Shown: positions 33,644 to 45,528, counted from the stretch's first letter. The stretch: 64,000 nt of DNA from Morinoia aosen (GCA_030386875.1 CM059573.1:31971891-32035890); one strand, 5' to 3'. Translations and numbers: made by a program. The notes: a model not told the origin generated them from the letters alone.

Positions 33644-35728
33644 ATGGATAGAAAACGTTTGAAAAAACCTCTCCACGTGCTGGCAAAAAAACAGAAAAAA
33701 CGAAGAGTATTTGACACTTTGAATGTAAAAGCTCGTGTGTCAAGCATTGATCCAGGTTCACCAGTGAGCACCAGCGAAGCTAGCGACGTCGAGAGTGATT
33801 CACTGTTGGACTCTATGCCTTGCTCATCAGGAGTAGTAGTTAATCATGATGATGAAACTGTACTGGAATCATCCTCTGGTTCTTTTTCTTCCAGGCTTAC
33901 AAGTTCTTCTCAAACAGAAAATTTTAGTCAAAATTATTCATTAAACCCTAAAAGTAGTACTTTATTTCAAAAAGAAAATTCTTTGAAATTTACCATTGCA
34001 GAATGGTTTCAAAAGGAAAAAAGTGTGCCTTACGATGCAGTTGATCGATTACTAAAATTAGTGGAAGCCAATGTCTTTCCAGGGTTTCCGATAGATGTGC
34101 GAACTTTGGTTCACCACAATAGCATAACTAAGGGCAATGAAAGTGACTTGTTTGAAGGCGGAGCTGAATATGTTCATGTTAACAACTGGATCAAATGTCT
34201 GAAAGAACACTTGAAAGTCAACTGGTCAACTGATCTTGGGAGTAATTTTACCTTGGCCATCAACATTGACGGAATTCCTCTTTTTGACAAATCTCCTAAC
34301 TTTCATCTGTATCCTATTCTTATAAAATGTCAAGAGTGTCCAACTAAAATTTTCACAGCAGGATTATTTTGTACTAATAGAAGTGAAAATCAAAAGTTAG
34401 TTGATTGCAATCGTTTTTTACAAATGTTAGTAAATGATTTGAAAAACTTATTGGCTGAAAGCATTCCAACTCAGAATGGCAGAGTAAAATTTGATATATC
34501 TGGACCAATAATATGTGATGCCCCTTGTCGAGCTCAGCTAAAAAACATTGTATACCATTCAGGGTATAATTCTTGTGAGAGGTGTTATGTTCATGGTTCT
34601 TATCATGGTGGGCATGTAACATTAAATAAGACCGATGCTCCCTTGCGAACTAAAGAATCATTTTTGTCATGTGAAGACACTAGGCATCATCATGATTCTT
34701 CAACATTAATTTTAGAATCGATTGGTATTGATTTAGTCGGTTCCATGGTTCTTGATTATATGCATCTCTGCTGCTTAGGTGTTATGAAACGCCTGCTGCA
34801 AAGATGGCTCAAGTCACCTGCAGCCAACCGAAAAGCTCAATTTTCTCGCATTGCTGTTGCAACACTTGAGCTTTCAATAAAAGGTGCTGAACCATTCATT
34901 TGCCGTGAATTTGTTAGGCATTTTCAGGTTGGACTTTCTAAACATCGGTTCTGGAAAGCCACTGAGTTTAGACTAATGTTGCTATATGTTGGACCTGTTG
35001 TTTTAAGAAACAAAGCTATAATGTCACATGATCATTACAAAACTTTTCTTAAATTTAGTGTCAGCATGCGACTTCTCTTAAGTGATGAGCAGCAAGAGAA
35101 GCTCAATTTCATTAAATCCCTCTTACTTGAATTTGTTGAAGAGTGTCAGCAACATTATGGCACTGAATTTATTACATATAACGTGCATAATCTTATTCAC
35201 TTACCAGATGATTATGTAAGGTATGGAAACTTAGAAAACATTAGCTGCTTCCCATATGAAAGTTTTCTAGGTGAGCTAAAAAGCTGCATCAGGTCAGGTA
35301 ATAAACCACTCAAACAAATTGAAAAATTTGCTACAGTAAAAAATGAACAAATTTCTACATTAAGTCACCTCCATTCAAAAAGAGAGCAACCTGAATTGAA
35401 ATTTTCTAAAAAAGGAGTAATTATTAATAATAGTCTTATTAAACCAAGTCAAAACCCAAGCAAAGACAACTGTGTAATGCTTAATGACAAGTCTGTTGCA
35501 ATTGTTACAAGTGCATCTCATGAAACACTGAAACTCAGAGTGTTTGAATCCAAGGAAAATTTATTCCATTATCCAATTTCTTCATTTGATGTTGGCATAC
35601 ACTTGCTCCAATATTTAGGCATGGAAAAAAAAGGGAAAGTGAAAGATGTGAAGAAAAAGTGTATGATTCTCCCCTACAAAAGAAAATTTGTTGTAATTGA
35701 GCTTCTTCATACAGACTTCTACAGGTGA
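33644..35728 (+). CDS. Transposase-like protein (Transposase_21/tnp2 type, CMC/EnSpm-related)
   Basis: The intact frame encodes 694 residues from MDRKRLKKPLHVLAKKQKK. An in-frame ATG 33 bases upstream (33611) is possible, but the chosen start lies just after a splice-acceptor-like CAG and opens with the usual basic stretch. A Ser-rich linker (about 40-110) precedes the conserved part. That part holds NIDGIPLFDK (~205), DAPCRAQLKN (~292), HSGYNSCERCYVHGSYHGG (~300-320, a zinc-knuckle-like CxxC with His), LDYMHLCCLGVMKRLL (~370), HNLIHLPDDYVRYG (~514) and FPYESFLGELK (~536). This order is that of animal proteins related to plant tnp2 transposases. The stop codon TGA sits inside CAG|GTGAGA, which looks like a splice site, 5 bases before the next gene's start. 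The lack of any stop suggests recent activity or domestication. Catalytic residues were not assigned. Confidence 0.8.
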   Translation: MDRKRLKKPLHVLAKKQKKRRVFDTLNVKARVSSIDPGSPVSTSEASDVESDSLLDSMPCSSGVVVNHDDETVLESSSGSFSSRLTSSSQTENFSQNYSLNPKSSTLFQKENSLKFTIAEWFQKEKSVPYDAVDRLLKLVEANVFPGFPIDVRTLVHHNSITKGNESDLFEGGAEYVHVNNWIKCLKEHLKVNWSTDLGSNFTLAINIDGIPLFDKSPNFHLYPILIKCQECPTKIFTAGLFCTNRSENQKLVDCNRFLQMLVNDLKNLLAESIPTQNGRVKFDISGPIICDAPCRAQLKNIVYHSGYNSCERCYVHGSYHGGHVTLNKTDAPLRTKESFLSCEDTRHHHDSSTLILESIGIDLVGSMVLDYMHLCCLGVMKRLLQRWLKSPAANRKAQFSRIAVATLELSIKGAEPFICREFVRHFQVGLSKHRFWKATEFRLMLLYVGPVVLRNKAIMSHDHYKTFLKFSVSMRLLLSDEQQEKLNFIKSLLLEFVEECQQHYGTEFITYNVHNLIHLPDDYVRYGNLENISCFPYESFLGELKSCIRSGNKPLKQIEKFATVKNEQISTLSHLHSKREQPELKFSKKGVIINNSLIKPSQNPSKDNCVMLNDKSVAIVTSASHETLKLRVFESKENLFHYPISSFDVGIHLLQYLGMEKKGKVKDVKKKCMILPYKRKFVVIELLHTDFYR

Positions 35729-35732
35729 GAAG

Positions 35733-38700
35733 ATGTCTTCATCTATAAAAATATATGTAGGAGTGTATTTTGAAAAATCTAATGATAAAGCAGTGGTACC
35801 CTCATCGTGGGTAAAAACTAGAAAAAATGGTTCACACAAAAGTTCTTGGCCTTCACATGGTGATCCAGTAGCCCTTGCAAAGCAGTTGGAACCACCAGAA
35901 GATTCTTGGTCTTTCTACAGCTGCCATATCATCACATCTGCCAGTAAGTAATTTTTGTAGCTACGTGTCATAAATTTTGGTCGAATTATGTTCATTTCTA
36001 CATCTGAATTTTCAATATTTAGAGCATGCATACACACATGTTAATGGTAATGATAAAAGTTTTATATGTTAGTAACATTTTGATTGCCAAGGCATAATTT
36101 TAGTGATACATCCCATTAAAATTCACCAATTATACAGTGATTAATTACTCATAAAGTGGGATTGACCCTGTGATTCAGGGTCACTGATGAACTGTGACCC
36201 TGTAAGTCAATGAAATAATTTCTCATTTAAAGGAACTATTTGAGGCAGCAATAATAATGATGGCTGAAATTTTATTTAATCTATTGTGCCTATCTGCAGC
36301 CATTTTTGTATGAGAAACAGCAAAAACTGTCTTTAGAAGTTTTTATCTAGTGGATGATTGTTTAGTTCATTCAGTGCTGCAATATTGTGTAGAGTGCTGC
36401 AGTATTGTGTACAGTGCTGCTGTGCTGCATAGTGTGCGGCAGTATTGTCTACAGTGTTGCAGTGTTGTGTGCAGTGCTGCAGTGTTGTGTACAGTTCTAC
36501 AGAGCATGCTGCAGTGGTGTTCAGTGCTGCAGTGTCATATACAGTTCTCCAGTGTTGTGTGTAGTGCTGAAGTGTTGTGTTTATTATGTTGGGCAAATTT
36601 TTACTAGGTTCTCTGGGTCTAAAATGTTTCTTATTTGTAGATTCCTACAAGAAGTGCTACCGGCTGCTGGATGGTTTTGACACGGACAGCGGTATGTCAT
36701 CTGTGGAGTGGAGTGATGCTGGTGGCCTACAATCTTCAAGGTAAAATTTCTTAGAAAATAGCCAGTAATAGCAGTTTTTTCAACTGGGCATCATTAGCAG
36801 CTATTTCTAATGTCACAGTGCTATAAAAAAGGGTAAATGTAAGCAATAATAATGTCATTGGTAATAAGGTGTACGTACCAGTGACCAATATCATTTCAGG
36901 TATTGTGCAACATGGGTACACAGAACTAGTGTCTTTAGCTGCCACTATGTAGAATATACTGTATTTGTATGTATTTTATGTAAATAGTTACATATTTTCA
37001 CAATTGTTGCTATAGCAATTCAAAAATATGAAATGAACTCAGCTGATAATGTTGCTTCATGGTGTGTGCACTACTAAGAACATCTTATTTCTGTTCTAAT
37101 TGGTAGCTACATACCTAGGTATTATATGAAGATTCAAAGTTAGGTTTAGGCTCAACAAGCAATAGTGACAATTTTATATTCTGTACAACATTATTAAAAG
37201 TATATTCAATAGTAGTCTATTCTTGATGAGGAATAGCTGGACTACATAGAGGGTAAATTATTACCTATCTCATCAGGTGCTGGCAATTTCCACCAGTTTA
37301 ATCATCCTGAGATTGAGCAGAGGGTTGAACTGCGGCATAATCCTGGAACTGGTTGATGGCTATTGCACTGCAATAGTGGTTGAAACCTTTTGAGTATTTT
37401 TGGGGTGGAACTTGGTTTCAAAACCTTTCTTCACGGCTGCCGTGTTGCTACTTGTCTTATCCATCCTAGCAGATGATGAACTTGGATTCTTTAGCAGCAA
37501 AGGGTGAATCTTACATGAAGCTGAACAAAATGTTCACCTAATAACAAAGTTGACTCCTAGTTCAGCTTGAGTTTCAAACCAAGTTTAACTTTCAGTAAAG
37601 AATCTTCTCTGCGGAAGAGTCCAAGTTCATCATTCTGAAGTATGGAGTAGTAAAGTACTCAGCACTTCTGCTGTGACCAGGGTTTTTAAAATGAAGATTT
37701 TTTTCAAAGACAGGTATTTCAACGACTCCTTGACATGTTCTCTGATTCTACCTCGATCCAATCCGCCATACCTGTTTTTACGCCCTCCAAATCACGTCGA
37801 AGGGGTGTTGGGGTGGGTGGGTTTCGAATACCAACATTTGATGAGGTAATATTTAACTCTTTATAAGGCTCGCGTCTCTCTTGACAGAAATGAAATTCAT
37901 TAAATTAATTTTCAAAAATGAGTTGAAGCCCTAACCCATAAACTTACTCCAGTTCGACCCTCAACTTGTAGCTTTCTTTTAATAATTTCTCTATATGTCA
38001 AGCTATAACTTAGCATTGTGTTCATGACGTTGACCTCTACTGTGGAACCCCATTTTGCCCCAAAGCACAGACGTAGTTGCTTTTGTGAAACTAAATTTTC
38101 TGGCAAATTGTTAAAATTATCATTGCAAGAAAAAAATCCACTTGGCAATCTTTTTGCCAGTTAATTGAAACAATTTCTTGGAACACGATCATTAAACTAA
38201 ACCTGGCTTGCCGGTTGTGGACCACGTCATTTATTCAGTCGATATTGATTACGTGGTCCATATTGTGTGTCACATAAAATAATCAGTTAATTTTTTAGTT
38301 TGTGATATAGCACAGTATGAGAAAGTTAGCATAACTATGTAGGAATGTAATATACTTACAACTCATCCATTTAAGACCTTTCATTAAGCAGTAGCAATGC
38401 TATTGTACAATTAGCTAATGTATAGAAAATAAAGGAATTGATTGATGTTACTAATAGGATATTGAAATATGAGGAGTTCCGTAATGGGAAAATTTACCGT
38501 AATGTATTACGTCAAGTGTCAGAACGACATTTAAACAAGACTAAAGCACTAAAACTAAGGGCAACAAAGGTAAGAGTCCTTCAGAGCCGGTCTTCTGGGA
38601 GACAGGCGGGCGGTCCACTTGCGTGCGATCTCTGACTGCTGTCGTAGGAAGCAAGCACCCGTGCTCTGTGGAGTTAGTTGCAGTTAGTTACGATATAGTG

Positions 38701-41700
38701 TTTAGTCTTAGGTTTAATACGGTTTATCGTTGTAAAATAAGTTTTTAGGTTATAAGTTTATAAGTTTATATGTTATAAGTTATAAGTTTTTTAAGGTAAG
38801 TTATAAGTTATAAGTTTTTTAAGGTAAGTTATAAGTTATAAGTTTTTTAAGGTAAGTTATAAGTTATAAGTTTTTTAAGGTAAGTTATAAGTTATAAGTT
38901 TTTTAAGGTAAGTTATAAGTTATAAGTTTTTTAAGGTAAGTTATAAGTTATAAGTTTTTTAAGGTAAGTAATAAGTTATAAGTTTTTAAGGTACGTTTAT
39001 AAGTTATAAAGGTAAGTTTATGCGTTATAAGTTAGTTATTAAGAATGCATGGGGAAACGTCGTCCTAAGTACCCAGCTCACGGCATGGCAAGTAATTGGT
39101 TACTGAACTAATAGTTCACCAACCTCCAATAAGCTCGTGAGCTTCAGGATGTGCCGGGAAGCGGAGTCAGGCGAGTGGATGTTGAGCGGAGCGGTCAGCA
39201 GCACGTAAGGCGCCTCAGCCTCTCATCCTCCGGCCGTTCGGTCCTCGATAGAGGAGAAGCGACGCCCAGCGTAGCGAAGCGAGGGAGAACCCACTGGCTT
39301 CCCTGCGTTGGCAGCACGGGAGGTTCCGTCGGAGATGCGACGGCAGATGAAACCGCCGGAGGCTGGGTAGGCTCAGTTATAAAGTTGAAGTTGTGAGGTC
39401 AATGGCTGGAGGCGATCTGAATCGGCCTCGAGAAAATTTGAGAGGTCAGTTCAGTTTGGCTCAAATGGTGTATTCAATTGGCTGTATTCAGGATGGCAAA
39501 CTAAAGTTCAAGAAACCAAACACAAGCCTAGAGCTGGGTTATGGAATTTTTATATATTAATGTAATAAGTTTTTTCTATATCAATTTCAAAGTTAATATT
39601 CTGAGATTAAGTTTTACTTATAAGGTAAATGTTAATTTAATTTTATTCCTTAATTTTAAGTTCACGAGGAAACAAGCTTAAATTTAATCAACTCTAAACG
39701 ATTACAGGATAGCCTGTAAGATTTCTGTACATAATGTCAGCCTTAACGATCAGATCTACTGTGGATGCCTCCAGTAGTTCAGACGCACCTCAAGCGCGCT
39801 GTTGCTGCCAGGACTTGACAGCTGCACTTTCAGCGAAGGTCAGCAAAGTTGCAGCAAATATGCAAGTGAAGATGGACATGATAGAAGAGAAGCTGGACCT
39901 AGCACTTGAGGATTTGAGGGGTTTGGCCGCAAAGCTTTCCAAGGAAGATCTTATTGCTGGTCCCCCTGCCAACAATGATGATGAGTTGTCTGCACTCATT
40001 TCATCGAACCATTTTGTAAGTCACTATTGCTTAGAGCTTAAAAGTTCAGACTGCTGTCGTTTCTACCTGCTAATTGTGTAGATTCTACTTAACTTGCTAC
40101 CGAAATGTTTCGGTAAACCCTCAACGGAGGTACCAAGTTCGAAGTCTCGCTCATTTCAATGTAACAAGGTCAATATACATTCAAGTCCATACGGTTATTG
40201 GCGCAGCTTCCATGGCGTATACCTTAATGACTTGATTATATGATGAGCTGCCAAGTGTTTTATATAGACTCATTTATCACTTACCTATCTGTGCCAATGC
40301 GAGTGTGGCGATTTAGCATTTCTTTCATCATTATTTCCTCTTAAATACCTGAGTCTTTTTCTGGAATACAGCATTTTTATGCTGCAAGAGAAGTACCTAC
40401 TTATAACTGTTTGTGCTTTACCCTAGATAGAGAAATTCAGCGTTATTTGAAGATACTGTACTACGAGCTTGTACGACTTGCTTGTACACGGTATCGACTT
40501 GCGTGTATATAACGCTCTAGATCTTCCTAGGCCTAGTAATTTTTGACAGTAACTTATTATAATGCGGTTGCAGAGTGAAGATGAATGTAACTTCTAGTTA
40601 AGCAGAGACCTCCAACCATTAACGCGAGTGCTAATTTCTTCTTGCGTATCCTTGAGGATTATACACGAGTAACACGACACAAATATATAACCCATCAGTG
40701 AGCATAGAGAAGAGCAACAAGGTTAGGTTTGTCCATACTGTTCTATGGGAATAAACAGATATTAGGTTACTTCAACTTAGACAGCACTTACCTCTTCTAT
40801 TTCTTGGCCACTTTATTTCCTTTAATTTCTATACTTTATTCTTCCTCCTTTTTCTTAATGTGCTGTTCCTATGCGCTAATATAAGTGTCCTTTGCGTAGA
40901 TTACACATTTCCTTTTGTTCCTTCCTTTTCTGATCTTGGGAACGCCTTGTAGTGGCTAGGGGAAGCCAAAACTATTATATATATATATATATATGTATGT
41001 ATATATATATGTATATATGTATATATGTATATATATGTACTACAGTAATACAAATATGTGAATAAACGTACGGAACCAATTATGTTTATGCAGCTAGCTA
41101 ATGCTCAGGTTCACTACCTTTACTTGTCCTAGATTTACATAACGAGTAAACCCCCGATGCACGTTTACGTTTTATTTTTAACTAACAATTATTATAAAGT
41201 AATTTAGGGGAACTAGAACGTTATCATTGTTTTCGTCAGGTCATGAGCTTGGCAGCATTGGAAACCCCGAGTCTTCAAGATACTTTGCGTCGAATGCTGC
41301 AGCGAATGATGACGAGAACACTGGCCCAGACGTATCCATTCACTGGGCTTGGTCTCAATCGGCAGCCTACGAAGAATAAATTTTCTTCTCATAAGGCATA
41401 TCAGCTTCTCTTAAGTAAGTTATATTTCATGGTGAATTGAATTCACTGTAGCTACTTCTATATAGGAGCGGTATGATTTTTGTCGTGAAAATGTTGCACT
41501 GTTATATTCTTCCTACCTGCTTGTTTGTAAGTTTTTAATGTTTCAAGCATGTCATAATATAAGCGTGTTGAAAATTAGTTACATATTAATTGTAAATTAG
41601 ATATCAGTGAAAGCTTCGTACGATCTTTCTGTACTTGTTTCCTATAATTAGTGGAGAGGGAACATACGTGACCAATGTGTTTTAGCTACTAGCTATTATG

Positions 41701-43759
41701 TGTTCGTTTTTTCCAGGCGCTCTACGGTGGACAAGATTTAGAGACGTGTCCCTCACCGACATAGAGAAACGAACTGCGTTGCTCCTGAGGCAGGCTGTGG
41801 ACTGGTCCGGAAGTACTCGCAAGCGTAAACGTAGTAAGTACCTTCTTTTTGAATTTAGAAACCATTTGTAATCCATCTGGATTTAGAGATAAAATTAGAA
41901 TGTGTAGAGTATTCAAGATTTTTCTCTATCAATTTGAATTTCATAACCGAATTGGGCGTTTGATTGAATTAAGGTTTGACTCAGTGAAGTTATACATTGC
42001 AATATTTATAAGTATGAAAAATGCAGAATTTTATTTGATGATGTACAAAGATGCTGAGAATATACATTAAATCACCTTATATTTACTAAGTTATTTAAAT
42101 TACAATAATTATGAATGAATTTAAATAAAACTGCATAGGTTTGATTTAAATGAGAAGTAAATTTACGAAAATAATGGTGAGCTCGAGGCTACGGTTGTAG
42201 TTGAGTGTAGTTTACATGAAGACATATCTTGCCTCAAGTGTGCCAGGTAAAAATCAACACTGTTGAACACCTGAAACAAGTGATTTCAGCCTCAATTCAG
42301 GAAACAACACCTGCTATATTAAATTTTTTCCGGTGCACGGCCCCTCAGGGGGATACAACTATTGTATCTATGGGAAGTGACGCTCCCAGGGGGATAATGT
42401 CAGTGCCCGAATCACTGGTTAGGTAGGCCTTCTTTTTGTTGAAATATTGTGTCTTTTGTTTAGTTAAGGGCCAACTTTTTTCGGTTCACTGCTATCCTTT
42501 TATTGAGCACCGTCTACTTTTTTCTTGAACTTTTTTTCTTGTTTGAACTTCCTTCGTAACTTGCTGTTACTATGCGCTTGGTATCCTGTGCGGGGCACAC
42601 CTCGTGCATAGAATCCCCTTGTACGTGTCCATACTAGATGGTCTCCTCCATTATTCCTCTGTGATATCGTCTTTGTTACTGAAAACGGAGTCTTAAACCA
42701 CTAATATAATAATAATTTCCGGTGCACGGTAGATCACGGGAGACTATGCCCAGCCGTGCAAAAGGAGCAAATACCAGAGCATATTAAAATGAATTGATTC
42801 AATTTCGAGGTATGGTAGATGTTCTTACTGTTATAAAATTTCAGCATTTGAACATAGAAATTACGAGGAATTTCTAAATGACCTTGTCAGCGTATGTATT
42901 TTTTTTGAGGTATTGCTGTACGTATGACATGTGTATAGGGAAGCTGTTAGAACAGATGAATTTTGAGATATGTTCAATATCATTCGGTGTCGAAACAGAA
43001 AATGACGAATAGTGGTAGCCCAATCTGCCATGTTGCAGATGTTTAGGCGCAAAACGTGTGTTTTTGTACTGCATTCTGAGGCACAAATATTCAATTAAAA
43101 GCTGTACTTCGATTGTTTGTCTCGTCAGACTAAGTTAAAACTATGTAATTCTATATATTTAAGGTGTTTGCGAGTGATTCTGTGAGAGGGAAAACGATAG
43201 CACGTTCTTTGGGATGTGGGAATCTATGCACGAAATTTGTGTCGTTCACCTGCTACATTGCAATATTGAGATTGGAAAAAACTAGAAAGTTGGGAGTAAA
43301 AACTGCTAGAAGAACGAAAGAGCAGTAAATGGGAAAATGTTAACAGTTATGAAAAAAATCTTCGAAAACATAATTAGCTTGTTGAGATGCTGTTCAACTT
43401 TTACCTAACTCATAGCACCGGCCCTTACTTTCTTATAAAGTGTTGCAAATCCGGAACGTTCAATATTCCTACCCCGGTAAATGGAAGTTGTCAAAATCAT
43501 TACTGTTACGATGATTTTTTCTAAGCGAAATTGTATTGTTTCAGATAGTGCAGTGGGATGCTCAGCTGGTACGTCGGTTGGTGCGCCCTGTGAGCAAGCA
43601 TTTGTGGTGGAGCAAGAGTATTGTGCGGCGGGATGCTCAGCCAGTACGTTTGTTGGTGCGCCCTCTGAGCAAGTATTTGTGGTGGAACATGAGTGCCCCA
43701 ATCGAGAAGAACAGTGCTCCGTCCTCGGGGGAGCCCTCGAGACATCGTTATCGCTTTAA
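35733..43759 (+). CDS. Six-exon gene for a DUF4806-type protein
   Basis: Proposed exons are 35733-35943, 36641-36740, 39721-40015, 41240-41414, 41717-41833 and 43545-43759. All introns are GT...AG, phases match, and the sum is 1113 bases (370 residues plus stop). Exons 1-2 hold the KAVVPSSWV ... SWPSHGDP ... SYKKCYRLL pattern typical of the N-terminus of DUF4806 proteins. Exon 3 is a predicted coiled coil (LSAKVSKVAANMQVKMDMIE). Exons 4-5 give the DUF4806-like part (DTLRRMLQRMMTRTLAQTYP, KNKFSSHKAYQLLL, LTDIEKRTALLLRQAVDW), followed by basic TRKRKR. The last exon holds two 25-residue repeats (VGAPxEQxFVVE). The function of DUF4806 proteins is unknown. Position and strand suggest a partner of the transposase-like gene, perhaps a second transposon protein. 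The acceptor of exon 3 has a weak pyrimidine tract and is the least certain junction. Confidence 0.7.
36366..36585 (+). repeat. Minisatellite in intron 1 of the DUF4806 gene
   Basis: Imperfect units of about 20-30 bases built from GTGCTGCAGTGTTGTGTACA repeat roughly nine times within intron 35944-36640. Open frames on both strands here are products of the repeat. Confidence 0.85.
38193..38280. repeat. Short hairpin in intron 2
   Basis: GTGGACCACGTCAT pairs with ATTACGTGGTCCA across about 22 bases. Its role is unknown. Confidence 0.5.
38435..38569 (+). CDS. Possible 45-codon cassette exon
   Basis: An open stretch between AAG|GAATTG and CAAAG|GTAAGA encodes ELIDVTNRILKYEEF ... LNKTKALKLRATK with a codon-exact length of 135 bases. 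It has a strong donor but a weak acceptor. Its phase (0/0) does not fit the phase-2 junction between exons 2 and 3 of the surrounding gene, so it would belong to another transcript or be chance. Confidence 0.25.
38752..39015 (+). repeat. 28-bp minisatellite in intron 2
   Basis: About eight units of GTTATAAGTTATAAGTTTTT plus TAAGGTAA are arrayed with near identity, with degenerate units at each end. Each unit contains an AAGGTAAG splice-donor-like word. GC-rich blocks lie on both sides (38575-38690 and 39060-39400). Confidence 0.9.
39016..39420. other. GC-rich block in intron 2, possible element 5' region
   Basis: The composition changes sharply (GAAGCGGAGTCAGGCGAGTG, CCTCTCATCCTCCGGCCGTT, GACGGCAGATGAAACCGCCG). 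Together with the minisatellite and the GC-rich stretch at 38575-38690 it looks like a foreign insertion, such as a LINE 5' region. No RT or gag-like coding was found. Confidence 0.3.
40976..41042. repeat. (TA)n(TATG)n microsatellite in intron 3
   Basis: The alternating TA run is followed by TATGTATA units. Confidence 0.9.
42341..42715 (+). mobile_element. GGGGGATACAAC-family SINE-like retroposon with target-site duplication
   Basis: The reference copy is 375 bp. It starts CCCCTCAGGGGGATACAACT and ends in a short AT repeat (CTAATATAATAATAA). The 14-mer TTTCCGGTGCACGG lies at 42327-42340 and again at 42716-42729, a clear target-site duplication. The 5' end contains GGGAAGTGACGCTCCC, a small hairpin. 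A box-B-like GGTTCACTGC lies in the middle, but no tRNA, 5S or 7SL head is recognised. It is inserted in intron 5 of the DUF4806 gene. It is probably mobilised by a LINE in trans. Confidence 0.75.
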
Positions 43760-43950
43760 AAGTTGATTTCGTAGAACATTTTTTTCTTTCATAAAAATGA
43801 GAGAAGTCAGTGATTAGAATTCATTACTTTGCTTTACAGAAAGTGAGCGGATATTATTTGAACAAGAGTAGCTTCTCAGTAGCTTTGTGCATTATTTTTA
43901 CTCAAGGAAACGCATCCATCTTATTATTCTGTATTCTTGATTCGTTTTTT

Positions 43951-43956
43951 AATAAA
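43951..43956 (+). terminator. Polyadenylation signal AATAAA
   Basis: AATAAA lies 192 bases after the stop of the DUF4806 gene, followed by a T-rich stretch. Its position suits the 3' end of that transcript. Confidence 0.45.
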
Positions 43957-44079
43957 CCCCTCATGATGATACGAACAGCATTTCAATAAGACTTGACACT
44001 GTTTTATTTAGTTAAGTGTTTGTTCATTTGAGTTTTTATTTGGCATGCCATTTAATTGAAATAGATTGAGCTTTCTGCT

Positions 44080-44285
44080 TTGCTCCGGACTTTCGTTGTG
44101 GGTTTACTGCTTGCTGTCTTTTCTTCAGTTCTTGTGACTTTCTTCTTCTAATTTCCATTCAAGGATGTAATGTGCGGGGCACCCCTCGTGCGTAGAATCC
44201 CCTGTACGTGGCCATACTGGATGGTCTCCTTCATTATTCCCTCTCTTAGAACACCTTTGTTGTGGTTAGGGAGGCTTAAACTAAC
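44080..44285 (+). mobile_element. 5'-truncated SINE-like copy
   Basis: It matches the 3' half of the 42341-42715 family (GTGCGGGGCACCCCTCGTGC, CATACTGGATGGTCTCC, GGTTAGGGAGGCTTAAACTA). The GGGGGATACAAC start is missing. Confidence 0.65.
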
Positions 44286-44439
44286 GTATGTAACTAACTC
44301 AAAAACTATTGAAATCTGATTATGTTTTCTGTTCTATGATTTGTTTGCACGCTTATAGAAAGTGGAAGTTTATTTAACTTGTTTTTGTTCAAAGTGGCCC
44401 TCTGTTGATATGTATTTCATGGAAATAGTCGGATTTAGA

Positions 44440-44826
44440 CCCCTCAGGGGGATATAACTATTGTATCTATGGGCATTTACACGTCCAGAGGGATTGTCCC
44501 GATGTGGTTAGGTAGGCCTTCTTTTTGTTGAAATAGAATAGAGTTTTGTTTAGTTGAGGACCAGCTTTTCCGGTTCACTGCTATCCTTTTCTTCAGTACC
44601 TCCTACTTTCTTCGTCACCTCCTACTTTCTTCTTGAACTTTTTCTTGTTCGAACTTCTTTCTTGACTTACTGTTTCTATGCACTTGGTTTCCTATGATGG
44701 AAAAACACACCTTGCTCATAGATTCCCCGTGCACGGGCCTATACTAGATGATCCCTTCATTATTCCTCTCTTTAAATCGTCGTTGTATCGGATAGGGAAG
44801 CTTAAACTAATTAATAATCTAATCTT
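44440..44826 (+). mobile_element. GGGGGATACAAC-family SINE-like copy with target-site duplication
   Basis: It starts CCCCTCAGGGGGATATAACT and ends AATTAATAATCTAATCTT. ATTTAGA precedes it at 44433-44439 and follows it at 44827-44833. The length of 387 bp agrees with the copy in intron 5. Confidence 0.7.
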
Positions 44827-45528
44827 ATTTAGATGTGTATGACAGCAATTGATCTCGATTAATGGTATATAAGGCACTTTTTTCATGGTGGTTAATAGAC
44901 TATCTTATGTTAAGTGTTATGTAGTATAAAGTATTTCTCTTTGTTTCTTTCTTCTTTCTGACATGCTGCTTCACCGTTGCTATGGCTTTATATATTGACT
45001 CGAACTAGACATTAGCTGTAGGCTGATATATCTGGGAACTTGTAAAGCAATAACTATTTATATGAAGGATTTAGGTTGTAATTTTTTGCTCTGGAACGTT
45101 GTAAAAAGTAGTAGAATTTAAAAATGGAATCATAGTAGACACCCTGTTATTACTGTTCATAATGTATCATCTAATCAATGTATCATGTAATTTAGCCATT
45201 TTCGCAAATAAATTTCGTCCAATTGAGGTAATTTGCTCCAGTGCAGTAGCTATATGCCTTATTGTTAAGCCACTTCGCGCGCCTGGTGGGATCTTGGTTT
45301 TGGGTGAGTCTGTGCGTGTGCCTGATTCTGGTTTATTATTATCATTATTTTATGCTTGAACGCGATCTTTACTGTCGCTCCATTAAAAGAACTTTATACG
45401 TTGATTTCTTTAAATATATGTGCATTTTTTAAATCAGATTCCTTATCCTGAATATCTTATAGTTTTTTTATTTGTTCATGGGAGTGAATTGTTACTTATA
45501 TCTGTAGATGTTAACTAATCAAGATGCA

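Noticed and set aside
36333..36680. Overlapping ORFs on both strands rich in C, S and V or in T, A and H
   Set aside because: They are translations of the intronic minisatellite.
38435..38569. Using this open stretch as an exon of the DUF4806 gene
   Set aside because: Its phase does not fit the junction between exons 2 and 3, and inclusion gives an early stop.
40098..40140. GAAAC-containing stretch (ACCGAAATGTTTCGGT) as a further hammerhead
   Set aside because: No CTGANGA partner lies at the correct distance on either strand.
43405..43766. Antisense and alternative-frame ORFs over the last exon of the DUF4806 gene
   Set aside because: They are shadows of the coding duplication. Only the frame continuing from exon 5 keeps phase.
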